Source: Ignavibacteria bacterium UBA2333
Lineage (GTDB): Bacteria > Bacteroidota > Ignavibacteria > Kapaibacteriales > Kapaibacteriaceae
Assembly (NCBI GenBank): GCA_002344895.1
Contig: DDUR01000061.1
Location: 161,739 to 225,738, forward strand
DNA: 64,000 bases
Reading direction: 5' to 3'
This document shows positions 24,668 to 34,800 of the stretch, in pieces. The notes under the pieces are model-generated. The model had not been told where the DNA came from. It saw only the letters and a program-made list of their open reading frames with translations, and did not search any database. Within the stretch, counting starts at the first letter, position 1. Each line of letters opens with the position of its first letter. A program made the position numbers and the translations under genes.

Positions 24668-26740
24668 ATGTCCGACGCACCATCACTATTCGACGGGCCA
24701 CAAGGGCCTACACCATCGGATCGCCAACGCGCTGAAGAATTGCGCCGAGAAATCGCCCGGCACGACGTCTTGTACTACGTCGAAGCCCGTCCGACTATCT
24801 CTGATCGAGAGTACGACAGACTCTTTGCCGAACTCACAGATCTTGAATTGCGCTTCCCTGAGCTCCACACAGCGGATTCACCTACACAACGTGTTGGTGG
24901 AGCACCAATCACCTCCTTTGTTACGGTGGAACACCGTATACCCATGCTCTCGCTTGGGAACACCTATAGCCGTGCCGAGCTTGATGATTTTGACCGAAAG
25001 GTTCGACAAGGGGCGGAAGGGGCATCCGTCGACTACGTCTGTGAATTGAAGGTCGACGGAGTGGCCATTTCATTGACATATGAGAACGGTGTACTTGTCA
25101 GAGCTGTAACCCGAGGTGACGGTGAACGTGGTGACGACGTTACCGAAAACGTACGGACGATTCGCTCAATACCGTTAACACTACAGCCTCTGACTGTTGG
25201 CGGCCAGAACGTGAACAGTGTTGAAGTACGTGGTGAGATATACTTGCGAGATGACGACTTTCTCGACATCAATACGGCGATGATAGAGCGTGGTGAAAAG
25301 CCCTATGCAAATCCTCGCAATCTCACAGCTGGGACTCTAAAACAAAAGAACCCCAAGGAGGTTGCCAATCGACCGTTACGATTTGTAGCCTATTGGCTTG
25401 ACGTAGAACCGTATCGAACAGTCATACGCACACATTACGAAGCACTTGCAGTTCTTCATGATCTCGGATTCCCTACAGGTGACAATCATCATCTGTGCTC
25501 GACCATTGATGAAGTGGCTTCTTTTATCGATCAGTGGGAATCACGCAGGGATACACTCCCCTATGCTATTGACGGCATTGTGATTAAGGTAAACGAGTTT
25601 CGGCTTCAGAATGAACTCGGATTTGTTGCCCGAGCTCCGAGATGGGCAATAGCCTACAAGTATGAGGCACGTAAGGCACAAACTGTTCTGCTCGACATTT
25701 CTTTGCAGGTAGGCCGAACAGGCGTTGTCACCCCCGTTGCCGAACTCCAACCGGTACTTCTCGCCGGAAGCACAATTTCACGATCGACACTCCACAACGA
25801 AGACTTTGTACGCGAGCTTGACCTTCGCATTGGAGACACCGTCGTCGTAGAAAAAGGTGGTGACGTGATTCCAAAGATCACAGCCTTTTTGCCAACACAA
25901 CGGCCACCCAATGCGCAGCCATGGTCGATGCCGCACGTCTGTCCGTGTGACCGAAAGTCAGAACTCCACCGTCCTCCCGGTGAGGCTAATTGGTATTGCG
26001 ACGATGCTGGCTGTCCATGGCAAGTACGTCGGAAGCTCGAGCACTTTGCGTCGCGTGATGCAATGGACATTGACGGCCTTGGTGAACGTGCCATAGATCA
26101 ATTCGTCAGCGCAGAACTTCTGCACACAATTGCTGATATCTACCGACTTCCACAGCGACGTGACGATATTCTTTCACTCGAACGATGGGCACCCAAGAGT
26201 GTAGATCGTTTGATTGAGGGAATTGAAACAAGTAAACTTCAGCCCTACCACAGACTCGTCTTTGCTCTCGGAATTCGTTTTGTTGGTGAGGGTGTAGCAC
26301 GTATTCTGACGACAGCCTTCCCAACAATTCAAGAACTCATGTCGGCAACGAAGGAGCAACTCACGTCCGTAGACGAAATTGGAGATCGTATCGCTGAGAG
26401 TCTCCGCGAGTGGTTTGACGACGAGCACAACCGTCAACTCATTGCTGATCTTCAATCATTTGGCCTCATCACCGAGGGTGAACGAAAACCCGATGTAGCA
26501 CAGATCTTCGCAGGAATGACGATTGTCCTCACAGGCGAGCTCACGACGATGACACGACGTGATGCCGAGACGATGGTGCTCGATCGCGGCGGTAAGGCTG
26601 CTGGCAGCGTATCTAAGAAAACATCGTTTGTTGTTGCTGGCGCAAATGCCGGAAGTAAGCTCACAAAGGCACAGGAGCTTGGAGTACCGGTGCTTACCGA
26701 AGAAGAGTTTCTTGAACGAATCGCCACGCAGCACACATGA
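24668..26740 (+). CDS. ligA: NAD-dependent DNA ligase LigA
   Basis: Seals DNA nicks using NAD+. 690 residues from the chosen ATG. Ia domain (RREIARHDVLYYVEARPTISDREYD), adenylation domain with the nucleophilic Lys128 in CELKVDG, OB fold, a Zn finger with four Cys (CPCDRK...WYCDDAGCPW; the first pair is C-x-C, not the usual C-x2-C), HhH repeats (DIDGLGERAIDQ, RFVGEGVARILT) and a C-terminal BRCT domain (FAGMTIVLTGELTTMTR). Upstream in-frame starts at 24536 and 24605 lie inside the divergent protease gene region and add residues unlike the family. Overlaps the next gene by 4 bases. Confidence 0.95.
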   Translation: MSDAPSLFDGPQGPTPSDRQRAEELRREIARHDVLYYVEARPTISDREYDRLFAELTDLELRFPELHTADSPTQRVGGAPITSFVTVEHRIPMLSLGNTYSRAELDDFDRKVRQGAEGASVDYVCELKVDGVAISLTYENGVLVRAVTRGDGERGDDVTENVRTIRSIPLTLQPLTVGGQNVNSVEVRGEIYLRDDDFLDINTAMIERGEKPYANPRNLTAGTLKQKNPKEVANRPLRFVAYWLDVEPYRTVIRTHYEALAVLHDLGFPTGDNHHLCSTIDEVASFIDQWESRRDTLPYAIDGIVIKVNEFRLQNELGFVARAPRWAIAYKYEARKAQTVLLDISLQVGRTGVVTPVAELQPVLLAGSTISRSTLHNEDFVRELDLRIGDTVVVEKGGDVIPKITAFLPTQRPPNAQPWSMPHVCPCDRKSELHRPPGEANWYCDDAGCPWQVRRKLEHFASRDAMDIDGLGERAIDQFVSAELLHTIADIYRLPQRRDDILSLERWAPKSVDRLIEGIETSKLQPYHRLVFALGIRFVGEGVARILTTAFPTIQELMSATKEQLTSVDEIGDRIAESLREWFDDEHNRQLIADLQSFGLITEGERKPDVAQIFAGMTIVLTGELTTMTRRDAETMVLDRGGKAAGSVSKKTSFVVAGANAGSKLTKAQELGVPVLTEEEFLERIATQHT
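25010..25023 (+). repeat. Dispersed motif variant (in ligA)
   Basis: GGGGCGGAAGGGGC, arms intact. Encodes GAEGA. Confidence 0.8.
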
Positions 26741-27744
26741 CATCATTACGCGTTACGTTCGTTCCGCCCGTACCGTATTTCCTTGGATTTGGGGGAATGG
26801 AGATCCAGATAGAGTCGACTCTTTCATCGTTATCGTCCCTTGGTGTTGACGTTCGCCGAATTGACCTCTGGCAACACGACGAGCCGTCCGGCATCCTTCA
26901 CGTCTTTGGTAGCGCATTCCAGCACGGTGAGATTGTACCGCGCATACGCGCTCGTAACATACCTCTCGTTGTGGCATCGATGATTATGCAACGCGACACA
27001 TGGATACCACAGTATGTATTCCCGCGTATTTCGAGATTGCTGAAGTCAACCACCTATGGTATTCGAAGAACTATTCTCGAATCATCAACAAGGATCATCG
27101 CACTATGTGATCACGAAGCAAATCAGATTCAGACGATCTTTCGGATTCCGTCATCAAAGATCGTTGTCATACCGAATGGTGTTCACGAACGATATTTTGA
27201 CACAACAGTTCAACCCGATCCAATGTTTGCCGGAAAGGTCCTATGCGTTGGAACGATTGATGAGAACAAGAACCAGCTTCGGATAGCCGAGGCATGTCGT
27301 CGCATTGGAAAAGAAGTTGTGTTTATAGGTTATCCTTCGTCACGGTTAACAGACGTGGCCTACGTTGAGGCCTTTCGCGAATACACACGAGCACATGACC
27401 ACGTTACGTGGATTGGCGGCGTTGATTCCCAGAGCACACTTCTGAATACGGCCTATCATTCCGCTGACGTTTTGGTCCTAGCAAGCCACATTGAGATGCA
27501 GGGAATGGTTGCACTTGAGGCAACAGCTGCGGGATGTCCTGTTGTCCTCTCCAATCTGAAAACACTGCGCAGTTATTACGGTGATCACGCCACGTACTGT
27601 GATCCTCAAAAAGTAGAGTCAATTGCAGAAGCAATTCAAACGGCTATCGGCTCACGACGTCCATCGGCCCAAGCGGTACCGAGCCACATCCTCCGATGGG
27701 AAGATGTGGCTCGGAAACTCATTGACGTATACTCATCACTCTAA
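26737..27744 (+). CDS. Glycosyltransferase, GT-B fold (GT4-like)
   Basis: 335 residues. N-terminal GGMEIQIESTLSSLSSLG resembles the acceptor-domain start of GT4 enzymes; the C-terminal Rossmann half has VVIPNGVHERYF, LCVGTIDENKNQLRIAEA and HIEMQGMVALEATAAGCPVVLS, which includes the EX7E motif that contacts the nucleotide-sugar donor. Cytoplasmic or membrane-associated. Donor and acceptor are not readable; isolated from other polysaccharide genes. Start overlaps ligA (ATGA) and the 3' end overlaps the converging DUF3078 gene by 4 bases. Confidence 0.87.
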   Translation: MTSLRVTFVPPVPYFLGFGGMEIQIESTLSSLSSLGVDVRRIDLWQHDEPSGILHVFGSAFQHGEIVPRIRARNIPLVVASMIMQRDTWIPQYVFPRISRLLKSTTYGIRRTILESSTRIIALCDHEANQIQTIFRIPSSKIVVIPNGVHERYFDTTVQPDPMFAGKVLCVGTIDENKNQLRIAEACRRIGKEVVFIGYPSSRLTDVAYVEAFREYTRAHDHVTWIGGVDSQSTLLNTAYHSADVLVLASHIEMQGMVALEATAAGCPVVLSNLKTLRSYYGDHATYCDPQKVESIAEAIQTAIGSRRPSAQAVPSHILRWEDVARKLIDVYSSL

Positions 27745-28688
27745 AAGTTCTGCAGGTTGTAGACGAAGTTTACACTGAGGACATTTCTCATCTGAAGAGC
27801 TGGACCCGTTGTACCGTCATCGCGAACAACAGGAACACGGTCATCATAAAAGAGGTCTGTTAAGAGTGAGACGTTAATAAAGTCATTTACCTTCATCACA
27901 ATGGCATTCTCGACGGTCACAACCCACAGGTCAACGGCCTCGTATCGCATAAATGCGTTGAGTCGGCTCTTCCATCGAACATTGGTCACTAACTCCCAAT
28001 CGAGTGTCGCGTTAAGAATTGCACCAACGTCAACCTTCGTTGTCTTTCCTGAGTCGACACCAAATGCGCCGATTCGATTAAGATCATCGTCAAGGACAAA
28101 AATTGCCCGTGCCGAAATCGGAGCTACAAGCAAACGAAACTGTGGTAGCGGTGTCCACTCGGCACCAAGTGCACCCGTAAGGTAGGCAGGTGCAAACAGA
28201 TTGGAGATCTTCAAGAATTGTGTACTGTCATTCGGATCCCGTTTGTCATATGCATAACCATTGGCAAACTGCGTTCGGAAATCGACATAGGCCGTGTATC
28301 GCAGGATGTCATTCTGCTTAATACTTGCCTTTGAACCGAAGATGATCCGGTCATCTGCCTTCCGAAAGGATTCACTACCGAGTTTGGTGAGACCGTAACC
28401 AATGTCGAGATCGTTATCCCACGAGAAACGACCATCAGCATAATCAGCCGACCCGATAAACAACCCGGTAAACGTTACGGCATCCTGACCGCCTCCGGCC
28501 CAGTTATTCAGTTGAACGGACGTCAATCCGAGACCCGTCGACATTCGCAGTTTCCATGGTATAGAATCGGCTGCGAGGGCCTTTCCTAGCGAATCGGCAG
28601 CTGTGCGTGAGTCAATCTGTGCCATCGTCGGCACGGACCACAAGATGATTGTTGTGATGAGCAACATGGGTAAACGAAGAATCGACAT
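27741..28688 (-). CDS. DUF3078 outer-membrane protein
   Basis: 315 residues with a signal peptide (LPMLLITTIILWSVPTMAQ). The body has the DUF3078 features: WKLRMSTGLGLTSVQLNNWAGGG, RFSWDNDLDIGYGLTKLG, RKADDRIIFGSKASI and a beta-rich C-terminus ending LSVNFVYNLQNF, with terminal Phe as in many outer-membrane barrels. The family is common in Bacteroidetes/Chlorobi and functionally uncharacterised. Upstream, 46 bases before its ATG, the minus strand carries an exact TAGTTTTG box, giving a divergent promoter pair with the subtilase gene. Confidence 0.8.
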   Translation of the reverse strand: MSILRLPMLLITTIILWSVPTMAQIDSRTAADSLGKALAADSIPWKLRMSTGLGLTSVQLNNWAGGGQDAVTFTGLFIGSADYADGRFSWDNDLDIGYGLTKLGSESFRKADDRIIFGSKASIKQNDILRYTAYVDFRTQFANGYAYDKRDPNDSTQFLKISNLFAPAYLTGALGAEWTPLPQFRLLVAPISARAIFVLDDDLNRIGAFGVDSGKTTKVDVGAILNATLDWELVTNVRWKSRLNAFMRYEAVDLWVVTVENAIVMKVNDFINVSLLTDLFYDDRVPVVRDDGTTGPALQMRNVLSVNFVYNLQNF

Positions 28689-28734
28689 GAACGTACTCCC
28701 GGACGCGTGATGGTGATCTAATGCAGTTTCACCG

Positions 28735-28742
28735 CAAAACTA
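28735..28742 (-). promoter_or_regulatory. -7 box for DUF3078 gene
   Basis: CAAAACTA reads TAGTTTTG on the minus strand, an exact TAnnTTTG. It would start transcription near 28728, leaving a leader of about 40 bases. It lies 3 bases from the opposite-strand box of the subtilase gene. Confidence 0.5.
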
Positions 28743-28745
28743 CCG

Positions 28746-28753
28746 TAGGTTTG
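28746..28753 (+). promoter_or_regulatory. -7 box for subtilase gene
   Basis: TAGGTTTG, an exact TAnnTTTG, ends 6 bases before the ATG at 28760. This spacing repeats that of bamD and proS and argues that the subtilase starts at 28760, not at the ATG at 28721. Confidence 0.55.
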
Positions 28754-28759
28754 TCTACA

Positions 28760-29914
28760 ATGAACGTTCGCCCTGGAGGACTTCGGCCTTCCTTACCACT
28801 TGCCGTTCGGCTTCATGCCGATACGCGTTCGCAAGGACGCGGTGTTACCATCGCAATGATTGATAGTGACGCCGTGGCACATCCGGACATATGCCAACCG
28901 CGCGAGCGTGTGAAGGCCTATGTAAATGCCGTCAACAATTCCGTTACGGCACTTCCGGTTATGCCCCCTGTATCACGTCAGTGGCACGGCACAATGACGG
29001 CCTGTACAGCAGCAGGTAACGGCTTCCTTTCACTCGGCGAATTTAGCTCCCTTGCACCTGAAGCAGATCTTATTCTTATCCGCACAATGGATGACCGCGG
29101 ACGAATTCCAACATCCGTCATCGTGCGTGCACTTACGTGGATACTTGACCATGCGGAAGAATACAACATCCGTGTTGTGAACCTGAGTGTATATGCCGAC
29201 GAACTCGACCAGACAACAGATCACCCGGTGAATCGCCTCGTTGAAGCAGTGGTAGCTGCCGGAATCATCGTTGTTGCTGCGGCGGGCAACAATCCTCTTG
29301 CACCGATACGGCCACCGGCTAGCTCACCTTCGGCAATAACCGTTGGTGGTCTCGATGATCATAACTCACTCGATGATTCTGATAACGACCTCTATCATTC
29401 AACCTTTGGTATAACAGCACTTGGTGTCCAAAAGCCCGACGTCATTGCACCGGCCATCTGGTTGCCGGCACCCATACTTCCCGGTACAGACGTACACACG
29501 GAAGCAGCGGCATTGTGTGCACTTGATGCCATGACGGATGACATGTTGCTCACAACAGCACCGCGCTTACTTCCGTCAACAAAGTTGCCGATAGCACTTC
29601 GTACATCACGAAATGTTGATGAGCTTCGAACAAAGATTGCCGAACGCCTTATGTCGGAGTCTATCGTCTCTCCCTTCTATAAAATGGTTGACGGGACGTC
29701 ATTTGCTGCGCCGATTGTAGCGTCGATCATCGCTCAAATGCTCGAGATTGCTCCAGACCTTTCACCGGCAGACGTAAAACATATCCTGGTCTCCACGGCC
29801 GTCCGGTTACCAGGTCATTCACCACTTCGCCAAGGTGCCGGCGTTGTGCAACAACGTCTTGCTCTTGATATGGCACGTCGACGCGGGGGCTCCAGCGGCA
29901 GAATCACTGCCTAA
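28760..29914 (+). CDS. Subtilisin-like serine protease (S8) without signal peptide
   Basis: 384 residues. Catalytic triad visible: Asp35 in IAMIDSDAVAHPD, His76 in QWHGTMTACTAAG and Ser314 in DGTSFAAP, with the oxyanion Asn in AAAGNNP. About 100 residues are inserted between KPDVIAPA and the serine motif, a segment rich in Leu and Ala (LCALDAMTDDM...). There is no signal peptide from either possible start, so the enzyme is predicted to be cytoplasmic or exported by an unusual route. The start is chosen from the box at 28746-28753; the alternative ATG at 28721 adds 13 residues. Stop codon lies inside the first copy of the 26-bp direct repeat. Confidence 0.85.
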   Translation: MNVRPGGLRPSLPLAVRLHADTRSQGRGVTIAMIDSDAVAHPDICQPRERVKAYVNAVNNSVTALPVMPPVSRQWHGTMTACTAAGNGFLSLGEFSSLAPEADLILIRTMDDRGRIPTSVIVRALTWILDHAEEYNIRVVNLSVYADELDQTTDHPVNRLVEAVVAAGIIVVAAAGNNPLAPIRPPASSPSAITVGGLDDHNSLDDSDNDLYHSTFGITALGVQKPDVIAPAIWLPAPILPGTDVHTEAAALCALDAMTDDMLLTTAPRLLPSTKLPIALRTSRNVDELRTKIAERLMSESIVSPFYKMVDGTSFAAPIVASIIAQMLEIAPDLSPADVKHILVSTAVRLPGHSPLRQGAGVVQQRLALDMARRRGGSSGRITA

Positions 29915-29927
29915 CAACGGGATGAGG
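29902..29927 (+). repeat. 26-bp direct repeat, left copy
   Basis: Begins AATCACTGCCTA and ends ACGGGATGAGG. Identical over 26 bases to 31833-31858. This copy includes the subtilase stop codon. The pair brackets the S41 lipoprotein gene. Confidence 0.95.
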
Positions 29928-29969
29928 GATGGAATTCAAACGATTGTTCCCTTTTTCCCGGTTCGTGCA

Positions 29970-29977
29970 TATCTTTC
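29970..29977 (+). promoter_or_regulatory. Possible -7 box for S41 gene
   Basis: TATCTTTC differs from TAnnTTTG only in the last base. A start near 29984 would leave a leader of about 31 bases before the ATG at 30015. Weak support. Confidence 0.3.
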
Positions 29978-30014
29978 GACGAGTAGGGTTTCGACGTAAA
30001 CTTTTAGGCACAAC

Positions 30015-31754
30015 ATGAGACTCGCGATACTAGGGACGCTTTTTTGGGCCACTGTGCTGATGACCGCTTGCTCTGATCGGTCACATCACGATATCGAAAG
30101 CCGAGGTTATAATGGACAAGGACAAGACACTTCAGTAAGCGATACTATCGGTGCTGTCATTGACGTCTCGGGTTCTAATGTTCGCCGTCGTAAAGACCTT
30201 GAGGTTGTGTGTAAGGTCTGGGGCTTTCTTAAGTACTATCATCCAAATATCAATAATGTGGTTTCCGCATGGGACTCCTATCTCATCAAACTTCTCCGAG
30301 AATCCGCTACATGGCAACACACTGATCAGCGAGATGCTGCTTTATTATCGCTCGTCAACAGCCTCGGCGAGATCGACAATGGTTCTAAAAATTCCAGCCA
30401 GTCGGACTTCCTTCAACCTGATCTTCGTTGGATCGACACGTCCGGATTAAATCCACAACTCATTTCGGTGCTACGGAGGGTTCAATACGCCGAGCGATCT
30501 GAATGTTCTCGATTTGTCAAGCGCGACAATTTCACGAGTGCAATACTGTTCACAAATGAAATGAACTATCCAAATGAAGTACTCAGCGATGCGGGATATC
30601 GATTACTGACACTGTTCAGATTGTGGAATGCAGTTCACTACTTTTTTCCCTACCGCACGCTGACAACTATACATTGGGATTCCTCACTAACAACGTTCAT
30701 TCCGAGGCTGGCGGAAGATGACAACATCCGAAACTTTGAGCTCAGCATCTATGAATGTATAGCGAGACTTGACGACTCGCATGCCGGTGTATCCGGCTAC
30801 TCGTCGCTTCCACACATAATGGGTGCAAGACGATTGGCAATTGACGTTGAGTTTTTTGACACTACTGCCATCGTAACAAACGTGTATCGTTCTCCGGATC
30901 TCGAGAACGAGGCCCATGTTGGCGATGAAATCGTGTCAATTCATTCAGAACCAGTTTCACGTTTGGTTCGTCACCTGCGAAGGTTTGTTCCAGCATCTCA
31001 CGACGGATGTTTGTATCGCGACATACCGACGTTGATGTTACGAACTGACTCGGCTGTTGGCGTTGTTACTGTGCGGCGGAATGGAAGATTACATTCGGTA
31101 CGGATTCCCACGAGTCAACATGACGTGCTCGGTACGGCCCACGGCGAGTATCGACGTTTTGTGAGTGCTGCCAACCAACAGAATATTGGCATCATCAATA
31201 TGGAGCATTTTCACACTGACTCACTTCGGATGTATGCTCAGCGTCTCCGTTCCTTTTCAGCTCTCGTCGTCGATGTTCGGCGAACTGCTGGTAATCACGG
31301 CCTCGTCGAGCTAGGTGAGTTTTTCCTACCTTGGCCAACAAAAGTTGCGTTGTTTTCTACTCCGGATTGTACAACACCCGGCAGATTTGTCAATGAGCGT
31401 GAGCACAGTTTCGGATCGAGAAGTGGTGACCATTACCGTGGCAAGGTTATTGTCATTGTAGGTCCGAAAACTCAAAGTCATTATGAATACAAGGCAATGA
31501 TTATTGCGTCATCGCCGACGGCAATCCTCGTTGGCAGCCAGACGGCTGGAACGAATGGCAACATCACGAAACTCGACTTGCCCGGTAAAGCAACACTAAC
31601 GTTCACGAGTCTCGGTGTATACTACCCAGATCGGGGACAAACGCAGCGTCGCGGTCTTCGAATTGACCACATCATTGAGCGAGATCGCGCGACACTTTTG
31701 ACAGGGTATGACGACGTGTTAGATTCTGCGATCAAACTGGCTGCAATACGATAG
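30015..31754 (+). CDS. S41 family peptidase lipoprotein
   Basis: 579 residues. Lipoprotein signal peptide ending LMTAC (Cys19). A helical N-terminal region with VWGFLKYYHPNI and FRLWNAVHYFFPYR is the usual N-terminal part of Bacteroidetes S41 proteases; a PDZ-like segment (EAHVGDEIVSIHSEPV) and the tail-protease domain follow, with the nucleophile Ser488 in KTQSHYEYKAM and GSQTAGTNGN after it. Probably anchored in the envelope, cleaving C-terminal ends of secreted proteins. The gene with its promoter region lies between two identical 26-bp repeats 1.9 kb apart, suggesting it was inserted between the subtilase and the amidohydrolase. Confidence 0.85.
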   Translation: MRLAILGTLFWATVLMTACSDRSHHDIESRGYNGQGQDTSVSDTIGAVIDVSGSNVRRRKDLEVVCKVWGFLKYYHPNINNVVSAWDSYLIKLLRESATWQHTDQRDAALLSLVNSLGEIDNGSKNSSQSDFLQPDLRWIDTSGLNPQLISVLRRVQYAERSECSRFVKRDNFTSAILFTNEMNYPNEVLSDAGYRLLTLFRLWNAVHYFFPYRTLTTIHWDSSLTTFIPRLAEDDNIRNFELSIYECIARLDDSHAGVSGYSSLPHIMGARRLAIDVEFFDTTAIVTNVYRSPDLENEAHVGDEIVSIHSEPVSRLVRHLRRFVPASHDGCLYRDIPTLMLRTDSAVGVVTVRRNGRLHSVRIPTSQHDVLGTAHGEYRRFVSAANQQNIGIINMEHFHTDSLRMYAQRLRSFSALVVDVRRTAGNHGLVELGEFFLPWPTKVALFSTPDCTTPGRFVNEREHSFGSRSGDHYRGKVIVIVGPKTQSHYEYKAMIIASSPTAILVGSQTAGTNGNITKLDLPGKATLTFTSLGVYYPDRGQTQRRGLRIDHIIERDRATLLTGYDDVLDSAIKLAAIR

Positions 31755-31832
31755 TTCGGACCAAGAAGTGCGGTTACTGTGAGCAGCACCGCTTCGATTG
31801 GTATTGCTCCTGATAGGGTGAGATTGATCTCA

Positions 31833-31858
31833 AATCACTGCCTAACAACGGGATGAGG
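31833..31858 (+). repeat. 26-bp direct repeat, right copy
   Basis: Second copy of the repeat at 29902-29927. It contains the same TAA that ends the subtilase in the left copy, so it looks like a duplicated subtilase 3' end. It lies 11 bases upstream of a promoter-like box for the amidohydrolase. Confidence 0.95.
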
Positions 31859-31868
31859 CCTCTCCTCG

Positions 31869-31876
31869 TAACTTCG
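31869..31876 (+). promoter_or_regulatory. Possible -7 box for amidohydrolase
   Basis: TAACTTCG has one mismatch to TAnnTTTG and lies 11 bases before the ATG at 31888. A very short leader would result. Confidence 0.3.
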
Positions 31877-31887
31877 TGGCATCGTCC

Positions 31888-34800
31888 ATGGGAAGACCAA
31901 TGCCTCAGAAGCCCCTTTTGCCCCTTTACCTGCTGCTCACCGTAACGGGCCTAACCTTGGCAACGGTAGTTGCCGGTGCTCAGGTTACGACTACCGCAGT
32001 AGATGGGTTGCGCTCAAAACCACAGCGCTTTATCGCCTATATCAACTGTACAGCCTATCTGGAACCAGGTAAACGTCTTGATAGCGCTGTGATCATCGTA
32101 CGTGATGAGCGCATCGTTCAAGTGGGTAAGGGGCTTGCGATTCCGCAAGGGGCTACTGTACGGAATCTTCGTGGCGCAACGGTATATCCTGGGTTTATTG
32201 ATCCGTTGGTCGACGAAGCAGCCCTTGGGGGACGACCACCCTATAAACCGTCTCCAGATGATGACGAAGGACCTGCAACTCCTGCTCCGATTGGTGCTCA
32301 TCATTGGAATCAGGCCGTACGTCCAGAACACACGGTCCTGACATCGCTCAATGTCTCCCAGGATCAGTCGCGCGAATGGCAGAAGAATGGCTGGACAACA
32401 CTTGGTGTTGTTTCGGCGGACGGAATCTTTCGTGGTTCATCGTCAGTGATTCACACAATTCCGGGGACGGCCGCAGATGTTGTTTTCCGTGACGGTGCCT
32501 ATCAAGCTCTTTCGTTCCGTAAGGGCTCGTCGAAGACACCCTATCCATCGTCTCAGATGGGCGCTATTGCACTTCTTCGTCAGACCTTCCTCGACGCTGA
32601 CTGGTATCGAAGGGCTCACGATGTTGCACGCAAAAACGCATCAATTGCGCCACCAGAAACAAACATTTCGTTGCGCGCTTTAGCGGATGCTCTTAATGTC
32701 CGCACGCCCTGGGTTGCAGAATGTCAAGACGAACACGACATCCAACGCTGGAAGGCGATTGCCTCTGAAGCAGGTATCGACATTATCCTCAAAGGAAGCG
32801 GACGCGAATATCGTCGGCCTGGGTATGCAGGAACGTATGCCGGAAAACCCATTATCCTTCCACTACAGTTTCCAGACGTACCGGACGTTCGTGATGCACG
32901 CACGCCTCGGCGAGTGTCACTGTCCGATCTGTTGCACTGGTATGCAGCTGCCGACAATGCACGAATTGTAGATTCACTCGGAGGACGGGTTTGTTTTACA
33001 ACCGATGGGATGAAGGATAAATCTGGATTCCTCAAAGCACTTCGTACGGTAGTAGAACGTGGCCTTGACACGGCAGATGCTCTTGCCGCGATTACGACGG
33101 TGCCAGCAGAAGTACTCGGTGTTTCCGACCGTACCGGCCGTATTGCACCAAAGATGTATGCAAATCTTGTCATTACGTCTGGGAATCTGTTTTCGGATGA
33201 AACAACAATTCTCTCCGTCGTTACGGCTGGCCGTGAGACGGAGTTTACATCTCAACCCGAGATCGACATACGAGGCCACTGGACACTGACGTCGCCACGT
33301 CTTCGCGCACCGTTGATTCTGTCCTTCGAAGGCACATCACTTTCTCCATCGTCTTCTGTACGATCCGACAGTATTCGAATTGCCTCGACACTCCGTGTAG
33401 AAGGTTCGAATCTTACGATGACGGTAAAACTTGATACTGTTGGACTTCCGGGAACAACGAGGCTCACAGCAACGGCCGATAGTATTCTCATGAATGCTTC
33501 ACTTGTTCTGGAGGACGGATCGACAACGACCGGTGTATTACGTCGTGACTCGACACTCCGTGCTGCTCCAACACCGGCAAAGCCAACAATCACTCAACGT
33601 CGTGTTCTTCCAAACGTCGTACCCATGGAGCCGTTTGGTGTTGACAGTTTAGCTCCACGGTCGAATGTTGTGCTCACTGGTGCAACCGTATGGACGTCAG
33701 GTCCACAGGGTAAACTCGAGAATGCCTGGGTCTCACTCGCCGGCGGAAAGATTACGGGAGTAGGCACGGGCACGCCACCCGCAGGTCCGTCGATTGACTG
33801 TTCAGGAAAACACATTACACCTGGAATCATCGACGAACATTCGCACATAGCGATAACACGCGGTGTGAATGAGGGCACACATGCTGTGACAACTGAGGTG
33901 CGCATCGGTGATGTTCTTGATCCTGACGACATCAACATTTATCGTCAGCTTGCCGGTGGAGTTACATCGTCACATCTGCTTCATGGCTCTGCAAATCCGA
34001 TGGGAGGCCAACTTCAGTTTATTAAACTTCGATGGGGTACTGACGCTGAAGGCCTACGGTTTGAGAATGCTAAACCAACGGTAAAGTTTGCTCTTGGTGA
34101 AAACGTCAAACAGGCAAATTGGGGTGACGACTTCACCATTCGATATCCGCAAACACGGATGGGCGTGGAAGAAATCATGCGCGATGCCTTTCAAGCGGCG
34201 GCGGAATATGAACGCGCTCTATCAATGAACGATCAAACAAAGCTGCCAGTTCGTAAGGATCTACAACTTGATGCGCTCGTAGAAATTCTTCGTAGCAAAC
34301 GGAACATTCACTGCCACTCCTATGTGCAGAGTGAAATTCTGATGCTCATGCGTCTTGCTGAATCCTTCGGTTTTCGTGTTCATACCTTCACACACATTCT
34401 TGAAGGCTACAAGGTGGCTCGCGAAATGGCACAACACGGTGCAGGCGGCTCATCCTTTGCCGATTGGTGGGCGTATAAGTTTGAGGTGTTTGACGCGATA
34501 CCAGAGAGCCCGGCAATCATGCACGAACAAGGTGTAACGGTATCCATAAATAGTGACGACGCTGAGATGGCACGGCGGCTTAACCAAGAGGCCGCCAAGA
34601 GTGTGAAGTATGGCGGCGTTTCGGAAGAGGACGCCCTAAAATTTGTTACGATCAACGCGGCAAAACAAATGGCGGCAGAAGATCGTATCGGATCTCTCGA
34701 AGTTGGCAAGGATGCTGATCTTGTCGTATGGTCAGGACATCCACTGTCCAACACGTCGCGTGTAGAACGCACCTACGTTGACGGCACAATGATGTTCTCT

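Noticed and set aside
32127..32153. Two AAGGGGC boxes in the amidohydrolase as a dispersed motif
   Set aside because: The arms are 19 bases apart instead of 9, so not the same element.
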